Source of the DNA: Arbacia lixula
Lineage: Eukaryota; Echinodermata; Echinoidea; Arbacioida; Arbaciidae
Reading direction: 5' to 3'
Assembly: GCA_963669155.1 (NCBI GenBank)
Contig: OZ022587.1
Coordinates: 1,443,808-1,507,807 of the forward strand
DNA length: 64,000 nt
The position numbers were made by a program, and so were the translations under genes. Positions 49,301 to 63,900 of this stretch are shown here, one piece after another. The notes under the pieces were generated by a model. The model ran no database searches, had not been told where the DNA came from, and saw only the letters and a program-made list of their open reading frames with translations. The first letter of the stretch is position 1. Every line of letters starts with the position of its first letter.

Positions 49301-52300
49301 ATTTCATAGATGTGTGTCCATGGTATTGAGAAGGTTAGTACTAATGATGCTTGTTCAAACTTCTGATTTCAGGATGAGGACACAGAAGATTCTATCAGTG
49401 CACCAATGGGCAGTAGGAGCTCTAAACGCAAGACCATGTAAGTCTTAACCCAGACCATGTGGTCATCAGACAACACTAGTATTGCATCTATACAGGAACA
49501 AGCATTGAGATCCAACAGGTTAAAACGCGCATTCAATCTCAAGGAAAATCAATAAGAACATCCGTGTAAGATTTGTATATGTATACATATGGAACTAGTA
49601 AGTCAACTGTGTTTTCAGTTAGTATCGTTCTAGTGAGTATAAAGTGTGATAGAGTAGAATTTGCTATTAAACAATTAATTTGTTGATCTCCAGTTTTTAT
49701 CTGGACCACATTCATTGCAAACGATGGACCAGTGACTGACTAATCTGATTTCCATGGCAACTGTTGCTTGCCAGCCAGTGATATCACAAAATAAATATGA
49801 AATATGCTTTGCATTCTACTCTTTGATGATTTAGAATGTCTGGCAATGTCCTAGGAGTTGGACTATTCATGAATAGCATGCTGACAGTTTTTCTCCTTTT
49901 ACATGTCTCATTTCACATGTTCATGTATGAGCTATTGCAATTAATTTATCATACGCCAGTGCAGGCTAATTTTCTATGTATTTTTTTTTAAATATATCAT
50001 GGACCAATAAGATTAATTAAATTGAATTGGATGGCATGAGGTTGCCACATTATTAGAAATACAATTCTCTGCTATTTACACAACAATAAAGTATTCTACC
50101 ACAATATTCAGGAGTGTTAGTAACTCAGATTACAGTGATAAGATGTTTTCCAGTGCAAATGAACATGTTTGTTACAAACTAGGTAATATCATCTATTCTT
50201 TCATTCTTTATTAATGGCAACAAAAACGTCATCCTATTGAGAGTATGATGTATATATATATATATGTATATACAATTTATATCATGAAAAACCCTCTGGT
50301 TGTATCTTACAGGAGCAAGGACATCACATACATCAGCGATTCATCAGGGGTGAGTGAACTTATCTTCTGTAGTCGTCATGGTAACTTAGGCGCCATAGTG
50401 ACCTGATCCTTGTACCAGTAGCTTCTGAAACTGAAGAAACAGCCACTGGTTTGAGGGACCATCACACACAGATGCCCCTCTAAATGACAGAGACTTAAAT
50501 GCAGCATGAAAAACAAACTACTGTGCAGCTTGCATTGAGCTTGCTAGGCTCAGCTGCCTTGATTTTACAAAACCTAATAAAACATTTTTTTTAGGATATA
50601 ACAGCCAATACAAATCCTCTTGAAGTAAATTTTATTGAGTTCCTGTTATCCCCTTAACCCTAAAACGGCCGGGGGGGGGGGGGGTTGAATCAACCCCCCC
50701 CTCGACGTTTCGTGCAATAATGCCGCAACGCAAGAATGACTCATCGCGACACTTCTTGACTTTTTTCTTTGAAGTCTTGTGCATCTTTTGAGACCAAATT
50801 CGCGACATCCACGCATACCATTACGGAGCCACGCCCATTTTCGTAACGCATGTCATCCCAAAACGTGCACAATTTTGCAATTTTGTGTGCATTTCCTATG
50901 GAAAACAGTGCTTCTTCATAAAACTCATAAAAGCCTAATTATTTTTCCATTTGATAATTTTAATTGATAAATTTGATGCTAATCGTGGCTGAAAAGTGGT
51001 CAGTGACAATTTTCAATAAAAAAAACTAAGAAAAACAAAAGTAAAAAAACAAAGAAATACATAAGAAATTCCAAAAACAATAAAATACATAAGAATTAAA
51101 ATGAATTTTCAAAGTTTTTTTGATAACTAATTGTGAAACGTATTATAACAGATATACAAACCAAATATTAGACTCTAAGTGCTTTTATTTAGTGTTTTAT
51201 ATAATTGTGGGCTAAATTTGCATAATTAATTAATCAAAATTAACAATTAACAATTTTGAAAAATTTAACAAAATAATCTTGTAGATTATGACACAGGTAT
51301 CGTGCGTGCCAAATTTTGTCGCAATCGCGCGACCGATGGCCGAGATCTCAAGGGGGGGTTGAATCAACCCCCCCTTGGCCACAGAACAGTCCAAAAAGCC
51401 CGGCCTGATTAGGGTTAAGTAATCAACCAGCCCCGTATCAATGACAGCACACATTGATCCCCTTAGTAATCAACCAGCCTTTATCAATGACAACACACAT
51501 TCTTGCCTATGGGACTAAGTGTAAGTTGTGAAAGGGCATTTTCTCCCCTGTATTGCTGTCATGACACACCTGTAAAGCTAATGCCTGTCAAGAAGAGACA
51601 GACCATTAAGGTTGCCATCCATGAGCTCCTTCGCCCTAGTCTAACTGGGCGTTTGGAGAACAAGTATTGACTTAGGGGTAGTCCTAGTCTAACTGGGCGT
51701 TTGGAGAGCAAGTATTGACTTAGGGGTAGTCCTAGTCTAACTGGGCATTTGGAGAGCAAGTATTGACTTTGAGGTAGTCCTAGTCTAACTGGGCGTTTGG
51801 AGAGCAAGTATTGACTTAGGGGTAGTCCTAGTCTAACTGGGCGTTTGGAGAGCAAGTATTGACTTTGAGGTAGTCCTAGTCTAACTGGGCGTTTGGAGAG
51901 CAAGTATTGACTTAGGGGTAGTCCTAGTCAAACTGGCCGTTTGGAGAGCAAGTATTGACTTTGAGGTAGTCCTAGTCTAACTGGGCGTTTGGAGAGCAAG
52001 TATTGACTTAGGGGTAGTCCTAGTCTAACTGGGCGTTTGGAGAGCAAGTATTGACTTTGAGGTAGTCATAGTCTAACTGTGCGTTTGTAGAGCAAATATT
52101 GACTGTGAGGTAGTCCTAGTCTAACTGGGCATTTGGAGAGCAAGTATTGACTTAGGGGTGGGGGGTAGGGGGGAGGAGAGGAGTCAGAATAGGGTGACAG
52201 GCTTTAGCAAGCAGCGGCCTCGTCACTAGTGACCCACCTGTAATAATGACTGACCTGATAATAAGTGAACTCTGGTAGAATTAGGACAGCCTTGTCAAGG

Positions 52301-55300
52301 GTATTTACATTAGACTGTCACCTCAAATTACATAACATTTTGGAGTGAAGCAAGCGGGTACCACTACAAGAAGGGTGCATGTCACCTTGAATTGCATAAC
52401 ACCTTGGAGTGAAACAAGTGGGTACCAGGGTGCTCCTTACTACAAGAAGGAATGAAGTACGTATAGAAGAGGTTTGTTACTGCAGAAAGGACTCTAATGC
52501 CTCAGATGTTATATAAGAGGCTTGTGTACCTGTTACAGTGGGTGAGGTAATAATGAGGGAACTCTGTTAGTATTAGGGCAGACTTGTTAAAGATATTCAC
52601 ATTAGGCTGTCACCTTGAATTACATAACACTTTGGAGTGAAATAAGTGGGTACCAGGGTGCGCATTACTTCAAGAACCTTGAATTACATAACACTTTGGA
52701 GTGAAATAAGTGGGTACCAGGGTGCTCATTACTACAAGAACCTTGAATTACATAATGCTTTGAAATACAAACAAACAAGGGCAATCAACCTTTTAATAGA
52801 AGAGGTTTGTCTAGCTGTTAAAGTGGGTGAGGTAGTAATGAGGAAAATCTGGTAGGATTAGGAGAGCTGGCCAAGAGGTTTGTGGTAATAAGACATTATT
52901 TCACTCGGTGAGGAATTTCTTGGTGTTTTGATTTGTGTGTTGTAAGTTCTCAGATTGGCACAGACTTAATTACCAGAAGGGGAATTGTGGGATGAAAATT
53001 GAAGTACTTTGGGCACATTGTTAGTAGAACGAAAGGAATTGAAAAAAAAACAATACTGCAAGGTGCGATTGAAGGGAAGCGTTGTAGAGGTCGTCCACCT
53101 ACATCTTGGACCGACGACATAAAGAATGTGTCCAGGGAAGGAATGGAGGGTGCAACACGATTGGCGGAAGATCAAGTTGCAAGGCGTGCTCTCGTGAAGA
53201 CCACAGCAGCGCTTGACAGCGCCTCCTGATCTTGATGATGATGTTGTCAGTGGAGCATGACATGTATTGGGTCCCTTACTCTATTAATCCACTGACAAGG
53301 AATGTGTGTGTGTGTGTGTCATGTGTGTGTCAGATCCATACTGCACCACCCGTTAATACAGTCTCAGTCTTGTTTTTTATTTTTTATTTTCATCTTGAAT
53401 GATTTGGAAGTACCATGTAAATTTCTCCCTGTGTTGATTGCTTTGTGTGTGCTTGTGTCATTTCTGATTCTGTGTGTTTTTTTTTTTTCTTCCCAAAACA
53501 GAATGTCAGCTAGTTTGCTTCGCAAGTATTCTCCTGGCAAGAATATTGCTATAGCGCCATCTAGTGGCCAAGTAGCAATCCCTGCTTGCTCTTTGGGCGG
53601 CACGTTGTATTATGAAAATCCTCCCGAGATAAAATGGACTAATTCCCTATGTAAAGGGTAGCTGTGAACAAGCAGTGGAATAGACCTGTAATCATACTAT
53701 ACACATAATGGAAAAAGGCATGAACAAGTTTTCATAATGTGCATGAATATGTAATAGATCCATAAGATGTAATGGAAATGTGAATTGCAACCACATGTAC
53801 ATGTATCTATCAATGAGAACAATAATACACAGATAAGGAAATTATCTATGACAGATGACCCGCACAAATCTTCCTCAAAATCTACTGATCTCTTTGATTC
53901 TGCAGAAAGTCAGATTCCAGTCCTATACAGAATCTTCTTCCATTTTTCATGGATTTTTCAAAATTTTATATTTTTTTTGTACCTGCAAAAGGGACACCCT
54001 GTCCATCTGATATCTCTATCTCAATTTTTTCTCTCTTAACTTCTCCCTATATTTATATCTCTCACTGTCTCTCAGTTTGTCTGTCACTCACTTTGTAATA
54101 TCCTTCGCTCCTTTTTTCTCTCAAATTGTTCTCTCTTTTCTCTCTCTTAATTTCTTCTCTCTTTTTTCTCACGCTAACTCTTCTGTCTCTTTTTTTCTCT
54201 CTCATTGTCTCTCTGTATTTCTCTCTTTCTCTGTATCTGTATGTATGTCTCTCTCTTTTTATATTTCTCTCATTTCGTCTGTCTTCCTGTCAGGACTATA
54301 AAAAGAAAAATTCAAGAACTGTTACAACCGTGTGATATGTCTGATAGATCAGGCGTAACATGGCTACTGTACAACGCTCTCATCAAATAAAGAACAAGAA
54401 GTTGGCATGCTCTATATAAAGACACAACAAGGCTACCATTTTTATGAGCACTTGCCTTATTGGTGTAGAAGAATGCATCCGCTGAGCCTTGAAAAAGCTG
54501 TTTGGATTTGGTATAATCCTGTAATCTTGCACTGTGTTTAGTACAAAGAAGAGCCTAGTGACAGCTATGCTTTAGTACATTACCACAGTCTGTCACATAC
54601 ATAGAGCTATACATGTATTAAGACACTATAGCTCTATGTACCACAGCCTGTCACATACATAGAGCTATATTAAGACACTATAGCTCTATGTACCACAGCC
54701 TGTCACATACATAGAGCTATATTAAGACACTATAGCTCTATGTACCACAGCCTGTCACATACATAGAGCTATATTAAGACACTGTAGCTCTATGTACCAC
54801 AGCCTGTCACATACATAGAGCTATATTAAGACACTATAGCTCTATGTACCACAGCCTGTCACATACATAGAGCTATATTAAAACACTATAGCTCTATGTA
54901 CCACAGCCTGTCACATACATAGAGCTATATTAAGACACTGTAGCTCTATGTACCACAGCCTGTCACATACATAGAGCTATATTAAGACACTATAGCTCTA
55001 TGTACCACAGCCTGTCACATACATAGAGCTATATTAAGACACTATAGCTCTATGTACCACAGCCTGTCACATACATAGAGCTATATTAAAACACTATAGC
55101 TCTATGTACCACAGCCTGTCACATACATAGAGCTATATTAAGACACTGTAGCTCTATGTACCACAGCCTGTCACATACATAGAGCTATATTAAGACACTA
55201 TAGCTCTATGTACCACAGCCTGTCACATACATAGAGCTATATTAAGACACTATAGCTCTATGTACCACAGCCTGTGACATACATAGAGCTATATTAAGAC

Positions 55301-58300
55301 ACTATAGCTCTATGTACCACAGCCTGTCACATACATAGAGCTATATTAAGACACTATAGCTCTATGTACCACAGCCTGTGACATACATAGAGCTATATTA
55401 AGACACTGTAGCTCTATGTACCACAGCCTGTGACATACATAGAGCTATATTAAGACACTATAGCTCTATGATCACATACTGGTGCTGCTCTTCTTTATAT
55501 TATTTTATTTCATTGGTCTGTGAACCCATTCTAAATGAGTCTGCGTATTTGCAGGCTGGCTCCACTCTGGTAATAAGCAGCGTGACCCCTGCATAATCTG
55601 CTGTACTGACATAGATGACAGGCTAGTAATAAATCTTGATTTCCTTAAAGGGGCAATTTAGCCACACCCCTTTGATATGATAGCTGCAGTTCCATGGCAA
55701 AGTTGACATCTTTATTGGACCAGTGTTTCCAAAGCCTGAAAACCTGACCGTGAGCAGCTGGTTAGAATTGTACGCACCAGTAAGAAAGCTTTGTTCTAAT
55801 AGTAATTGTAATTCTACTAGCTCTCACTAGGTCATATGGTGAATGTAACTGCACTGTTTAAAAAAGCATTGATTCCGGTGATGAATTTAAGATCATTTTA
55901 AAGACACACTTATTCAACATCTATAAAAAAAAAATTGGAAGACACCCAAAATATCTATGATCTTGTACTTCTTTCTTTACATTGCATGATGCTATGGATA
56001 ATCATCATGTAATGCTCTATACATGTAAGAATCACTAATTATTATAATTGAAACAAGTGCAGCTGCTGACAACACATGATAATGCCGCTCCTGTCACAAC
56101 TCTTTCTCCACAACTTTCAGAGATTAATTTGTTTGTAACTTCAGCTATTATTCCTGCTCTGATTATCTAACGACTGCCCCAGTATTAGATCTTCTAGAGA
56201 GCATTGATGTATAGCAATAACAAGCACTCTCTAGCCTGCTACCAGGGATTAAGGCAGCTATTTGAATTCTTGTAGAGCTGAGGAGAAAGGAAAGCAGTGT
56301 GGTCACTCTACATGTTTTCATGCTGCCCTGATCAGACAAAATACCTCCTAGTTTTTTATTGAGTGCTGTACCCCAATTTGAAAATGCCAGGGCAACAAAT
56401 GGGTGTTTTTAGATTGGGGTAGATAAACCAATCTAAAACTACCAAATATTTCCTGATCGCCGGAGGTTTGAAGACACTAATAATTCTAGGAAAACGGAAG
56501 AATTTATTTTTTCTTTGGGGGGGGGGGGGGGGGAGGGGGGGGGAGGGGGGGGGGGGTTCAATGAGAAAGAAATCTGGTCTTACACCCAGGCATAAAGATT
56601 GAAAACATTGTCTTGTAAAGGAATGTGATACATGGTCAAATCTCATTCAGGCAAACAATTTGTGCCATCCCACTCCATTATGAAATCCGTAGATAAAAAA
56701 GCAAAAAGTCAGTGTAGGGTTCAAAGAGAAATACTGGAAATCACTTTTGGTATTAGTTTAAATATTTAAATGTTTCTTTGCGGCGAGACAACAGATCATA
56801 CATTCTTTGTTTTGTTGTTACTCTCCATAGTAATTACAGTGATTGATCATGCTATTTATTGTTCACGTCCTGAATGGTCCTCTTTTTCTGTGCTTATATG
56901 TAAACAGATTGATCAATAAATCTTATTACTATAGACAGTAACAGCAAAACAAAGCTGATATCAATTTCGGTATTGTCAAAAAGAAAATTTGTTTTTCTAG
57001 GCCCATTATGATGATGAGGGTGCTCCATATTGATCCATTAAAAGCTGGAAATTACATTCAAATTTCATCAGGAACGCTAAGTGGCTCGTTACGGCACGGT
57101 ACAGAGAGCACTCAATCAAAGTACAGCCGCTCTTTGGAGATCATTCATTGCATGCACAGTCAGAATCAGCTAGCTTCAATGCAGATATTGCATTCAATTC
57201 AATTCAATTTATTCAACCATTTAACAGTTTATAAAATAACATTGTGCATGATATAACTAATTGTCATGGTATGAAGCCAAGGAACCAGTGCTTGTTAGCT
57301 GGGGCATTGTACATATCTAGTATCTAGTATCTAGTATCTACTCCACGATATAACTAATTGTCATGGTATGGGCCCCCAAGGAAGCAGCGCTTGTAAAGTG
57401 GGGCATGGTGCATATCTAGGGGACAAGAAAAAAGTCATTCATTTCATTTATTTAACCATTATAAAAATGAAACAACAACAATGCAACATATTTACAAACA
57501 TAAAACAAGGATAAGGACCCCTAAGAAGCAAATCTGCTTATGGGCGGGGCCCTTTACATAGCAAAATATAACATGTATAGTGATAAACAACAATAAACAA
57601 TTAACATTTAAGGGAAATCAATGTTATAACAAGAACTTAATAATACATTTCTTAAACATACATGGATTCAAAGTTTTGTAGTTTGGAAATTTGTTTGAAG
57701 CATTGTAAAAAGGAATATGTGGCCTTTTGAAGAAAAGTGGTTTTTCTAATCTAATCCTTTGCTGAAGCAAAGAGAGCTGCAGAAAGCTGCCCTAGGTGTA
57801 GAACCATGCTGGCCAACCTTCGAGGCGAAGACGGCACATGATGATGATGAATCCTTTGGCTGCAACATGTGACCTTTTGTCACTAGTAATACACACAAAT
57901 CTTGTTTGAAGCATTGCCAAAAGGATATTTGGCCTTTTGTAGAAAAGTGGTCTTTCTCTACCGCTTATCCTTATGTGCAACATGTGACCTTTTGTCACTA
58001 GTAATAGACACAACTCCTATAGAGCAGTACCTTGTCTGGCACACAAAGGTCTAATGATCAGTTCTTTGATATACCAGTCAAATATAGTCAGCTCCATGCT
58101 TTTGGTTGCAATCACTGAATACAATAGACTGCAATGTATACAACAAGTACTACATACCTGTCCTAGCAAGCAGCAGTTTATTTGGTACACGAAGGGTTAA
58201 AAACTAGGCCCTTGTACTCTGAACTGACATTGTATTGTGGCCTGAGGCAAATCCTCATCCTCAGACAAGCTCAAGGCATTCAGGTTTAGAGCTGACAATG

Positions 58301-60828
58301 GTGTAAGTGCACTGCACCATGTCTAAGAGTCTTTGTCAAGATAACTAATGTATTCTCCTACTTCAATCAGGCAGTACAGGTTACCTTGTGTTTTTTTTTT
58401 AAAGCATCTACAAGGTCTCTTTTTTTTTTACCGATTTTAGAATGTACATGTATGCAGAGACTTTGTTGCCTTGACTAATCTTTCATAAAATACCTGATGG
58501 TAAGGAATTTGCTATTTCAATGTTGATTTCTGAGAAGCTAAAGAGCACATCTCAGAAAATTCATTGTAGTAAGTCTAGGCTCCTTCCAGGCTGGTTGCCT
58601 TTATTCTTCAGCAGCAAGCATGCAAGAGCAGGATTATTAGTGACCTTGTATGTGTTGTCAGACAAGAAAGAAAGATGTGAAGTTGCATTGATGAGATCAC
58701 AAAGCTATACAATGGTTAAATTGTCACTGTTCCAAGATGAATTATAGTTTTTGTTCATTTCAATGCACCATAAAGTTCAACTAGTCTTTCAGGGGAGACT
58801 TCAAGCCGTCAAGTGGTAATGACTTCTGGATTTATAATGTTTATGTGACTGACAAACATTCAGCACGGAATGCCACTCTAAACCCGGGACAGGGGAGATA
58901 TTTGACCTGGTCATAGCACTGACTTTGCACCCCATCCTGAATGGGTCATGTATGATTCTGCTCTGGGTTATTTGTCTGTCATGTCGGTGCAATCATCGTG
59001 GAGATGGTGCACATATGTCAGGGTTTGATACTCACCTGTGTGATTGGTGTGTGTATGGGGCCGTGCTGTACCGTCTAGCCAAAATGCTTCCACTGTTTGT
59101 TGGTAGCAAAAAGGAAGCTGAAGTTCAAGGGATTAAGTGTTTTTCAACAATGACACTAGTTTTATTGTTACATGTTTCTGTGTCTGTGTTGTGACGTGAC
59201 AGGTTCTTCTCTGATGCATCCATTGTGCAGGTGTTTTTGTGAAGTGAGGCTGGTTCACGATGTAGTCATGGTTCCATAACTCGCTGAGCAGACAGCATAT
59301 CATATGACCGGGGCATGTCACATGACCGGCATGTCACATGACTGGCATGTCACATGACCGCTGTTTGCTGCCACAGACATGCCTGCCTTTGATTGATGGC
59401 AGGACTTACCCCAACGGTGGTCAGAGGGCCAATAGACACTTGATACAATGTTGGGCCTCTTGAAACCCTCTAATTAGTGGTCCAGGTGGCCACCCACAAT
59501 TGTCATAAATGCAAAGCAGTGTAGGATACAAATACATATTGTGGCCACCTGTAAATCCATTGGGCCACCTGGGTTTCATGTGCCATGCTGGCCACCTTTA
59601 TGATGGTATTAACATGCCTCATGAGCACAGGGCTTGTGGTGCCAAACTGGCAACCGATGTGGTTATTCTCAGCAGGATCAAATGTCCATGTCAGGAGAAC
59701 CTCAGTCAAGGCTTCCATACTGGTTGCACTTCAGCCGTCCTTCATTCTCAGACTTGGTCTCGCAATCCTAGATAGCCTCACGACCACCAAGGGATGCCTG
59801 TCATTTGCTAGCTTCTCATGTATTCCTATTGTACATCAGTTCATTTCTGTTACTTCAGTTTATAAACTGGGATATCAGTAATTATTGATTCATATCGTGG
59901 CCTTCCTTTATATTTTACAACTATGAAGAAGCTGTATTAATGAAATTGAAATGCAATACTCTATCTTGTTTTGTAAATATATCTCATGTCTTCTAAGTTA
60001 TTACAAGTTGAAGTGAAAGTTTAAAAAAAAAATTGTCCTTTATTCAGAATTCCATGATACCATAAAGAATATCTGGTTGGATTGTAGGCCAATAATGTCA
60101 TTATGAACGCCTAAAGATTTTACATGATGAACATGCTCTCTGCTCAATTAAATGACGCAGAGAAAATGTTTTTGATTCACATATTCAGACAAAGTCAATT
60201 TCTTTGTTAGAGTACTGCATATTACCCATGTATGGTTTGGGGTTTGGGGAAGGGGAAGGGGAAGGGGGGGGGGGGGGGGGTATTCATTCCTTCTCTGCCA
60301 GGCTCCATACTGCTATATATAGAAATGGTGTACAGTATATTTCATGTACCAATGCAAAACTGCCTCAGTAGTGTATATAGCGTAGTGTGATGTCTAGATG
60401 TTAACACATGTTGATAACATCCATTCAGTCCACTTTGCATCCATTGTTTGATGGGATGATGGTAGGATTGCTAGCAGCTTTTTCTGACCATTTCATCTTT
60501 GTGAGAGGCCTTGGTTGGATTGTCTGCTGGGATATAGACCAATAAACATGATGAATGAAACCCTGGCTTGTGCATGGAGCATTAAGGCTTTTATGCCCGA
60601 TGGGTGATAGATCAACATTGTTTCATTATTGTGAAGGAGAGAGAGAGGGAGAGAGAGAGAGAGAGAGAGAGAGGGGGAGGGAGAGATGGAGGGAGAGAGA
60701 AGTTGGGGGAGGGGGGGGGGAGATGGAGAGATGGAGGGATAGTGAGAGAGAGAGAGAGGGGGAGGAGGAGAGGGAGATGGAGGGAGAGAGAGAGGGGGGG
60801 GGAGAGAGGAGAGAGAAATGGAGGGAGA

Positions 60829-60869
<41 letters not shown>

Positions 60870-60896
60870 GGAGGGAGAGAGAGAGAGAGAGAGATG

Positions 60897-60944
<48 letters not shown>

Positions 60945-63900
60945 AGGAGAGGGAGAGAAAGAGAAGAAAAAAGTGGAAATGAGAGACATTGGTACCAGAG
61001 AACAGAAATCTCAATTCATTATATTTATTTCGACATGTAATTCATTTGTGACAAGAAGAATGTCAGACTGCCTTTGGTTTTGTGCCGCTCATGTTGCATA
61101 TTTCATGTGTTTACTCCCAAAGGAGCTTCTGGAAACTTTCTGTTGCTGAATGGCTGCAAGCCAATGGTTTAGATTGATGTTTGCTTTCCCAAACCTCACA
61201 CTGTCACACCAGGCTGCACAAACTGAAGAATAAAAGAGCCAAAGTAGTGTGGGGAAAATAGAAAAAAATATAATGGTTTGTATTTATATGACAAGAGAAG
61301 AGAATAAGAGAGAGATTTCACATAACAGGGTAAGAATAAGAGGATGTGATTTAGTAAAGAGTGAAAAGGGGGATAGAGCATAGCAGATAGACAGGCAGGA
61401 GGGAATTAATAGAGGGAGAATGTGATTTAGTTCAGAGAGAAAAGGGGGGATAGAGCATAGGAGATACACAGGCAGGAGGGAATTAATAGAGGGATAGGAC
61501 GTGACATGGCTCAGGATAGCAGCTAAGAAACAGAAGGCTTGATCATGCTTGCATGCACTATACCAATATCAGAGACAATAGACCTGTGTGCTTGTTGTAG
61601 TGAGCCCAGACTGTCTGCTACAGCCATACCTTGATGACTTGTCAGGGATTACCACTGACCACTAACCACTGATCCAGCATGATATTCTCAAAATGAACTA
61701 AGTTTTGATATAAGTCCTCTACAATCCATAACCAGAATACCAACTGACTTAGCCATGAGAGTTTGGGACTTCCATTTCTTTCAAAAGCAATACCTCTAGT
61801 TATCATTCCAGCTCAATTCAGTTTTATTCTCACTCAACTTAAAAAGAAATACCAAGTATGAACAATGAAGCAATTTCAATGAGATTTTTTTAAATTGCGA
61901 TTTTTTTCGTGTTATGAAAAAAAGGAAGCTCGATCAATTATTAAAGATTATTTCCTCAAAATCAAAGTATTACGCTTTGTCAATTCCAGGGAAAGGTTAT
62001 GTAGCCACTCTCTCTCAAGTGATGACAAAGTCAAGGAACTTTCCGAAATAGTCTGCAAAAAGAACAGGCTACCTTTAAAAGCACCTGGCAGGATTCCTAG
62101 CATACTATAATGAACTAGCTTTAGTACTGACTATGGCTACTTGCCTGAGGCTAGGGTCATGATCAAACAGTGTGAATTACGATTCATACTCTACAGATCA
62201 AAATAGCGAAATATTATTATGACCAGATAAGCTACTGTTATTTTCGAGTCAATGCCATTGATGACAAAGAATTGACAACAACAGTAAAGGATTTATTTTG
62301 GTATACAATGTAGATTACATGATTTGGCATGAAGTACTGTATGCTATTTCTTTCATCAGCTAGCAGCGCTCTAAATGATGTAGTCTTAGCTATACAAGAA
62401 TCCCTGCACTCTTTTGAGGACCTATTGTTGACCAAATGTTGCCCCAGCCAGAGGTATCAATGGGTACCTGGTAGAAGGAGGATGGTTATAGGAATGATCT
62501 TGATCCAGTGCTGATATCAGGCAGTTGGCAAGGAATACTCCACCAAGGAGTGGAGATGGTGCACATATGTGTGCATGATAGATTGTTTTATCCAGTGATC
62601 AGGGCTACAATTAATTCTCTGGACTGCAAAAGCGAGAATGCTGGGTGCAAACAGGATGTGGAGTGAGGGGGGTGGGGGGGGGGGGGGGGTGGGAGAGGGA
62701 GAGGGGAGGGAAAGGGGAAGGGGGAGATGGAGGGATCGAGAGGGGGAGGGGGAGGTAAAAGGGGGAGGGAAGGGAGATTGGGGAGAGGGCGAGATGGAGG
62801 GAGAGGGCGAGATGAACGGAGAGGGGGAGATGGACGGAGAGGGGGAGATGGACAGAGAGGGGAGGGGACAGGAAAGCCTGCAATGATGACCTATTGCTAT
62901 TGAATTTAAAGCCGATTAGTTTCTGTGCATGCATTACTAAAGATGGATACTTCCATGCTTAATGTACCTCTGCTAAATTTATCATGAGTAGAATTATTGT
63001 TGGACCTAGAAGTAAATTTGGCCTTGATTTACTGAACTATGTTTGCTCATTCATGAGAAATAGAGTCATAAAACCTGATGAATAGAGAACAATAGCTGGA
63101 ATGGATGGCAGATTTTCAATGCAATTTGAAAAGTTTTCACAGTGTGTTTGCGCGCTGCATGTTGTTTATACATAGCATGGGCAGCATTTGTGCACTACTT
63201 TAGCATATGGTATCTTTGTAAAATGAGAAGTTATACATTTTGTATTATTTCTATTGTAAATATTGTCTTCCAAGGGGAAGAATTGACAATTATTTCTGAT
63301 GCAATTCAGTAAGACGATCTGATTTGGTTCAAAAGTCTTTTGCTTCAAAAAGAAAGCCAACTCAGCTTTCCCACTGCCTAACCTTTGTCACACAAGTCCT
63401 CACAACCATCATTCTAACTTGCTCCTTCTACCACTCCTCACTCTTTACAGCGATGTCTCAACCAGATTCCAAACATCCAGTCATCAGCTATTCTCAGAGC
63501 TCACCTCTCAGAAATACTCTAGACTCGTCCCCTCGCCATTCTCCACTCCATATATATTCTCTTCTCCCATTAGTTTTATTTAGTTGATATTTAAAGCAAG
63601 CAATATCCAACAATCCTAACACATAGTGTAACATGAAGCTCTTTGTAACAAGGAATAAGTTGCACGTGTGTGTTCAAGATCTAGTTTGGCCTATTCTAAT
63701 CATGATAGAGCCAGCACGACACTGAACATATCATTGCATAGATCCTGAAGAAAAAGTGCACCACAGTATCTGTTCATTCAGGATTTTCTTTTTGTAATGT
63801 GCAAGGAATTGTTTCTGTAGAAATTGAGAGTTATGTGTCTTAAAGTTTTGTTGTTTCTTTGTCTGTCTTTGTGTTCAGGATGACGACCCCTTCACTATGC

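Larger units (their letters stand above)
55471..60600. other. MRE11 last-intron interior, no exon recognised
   Basis: Holds a long G-run block (56515-56558), degenerate local duplications and short open frames without motifs. Confidence 0.5.

Noticed and set aside
51559-51903. A minus-strand open frame with 16-residue repeats
   Set aside because: Product of the 48-bp minisatellite.
53503-53661. Open frame after a T-rich acceptor (cttcccaaaacag) as an MRE11 exon
   Set aside because: In the phase required by exon 17 it stops after three codons.
54581-55470. CRISPR-like array (regular repeats with palindromic parts)
   Set aside because: There are no unique spacers: the whole 52-bp unit repeats. 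The context is a eukaryotic intron.
60493-61149. Long open frames of Arg/Glu or Ser/Leu/Pro
   Set aside because: Low-complexity purine tract without stop codons; not coding.
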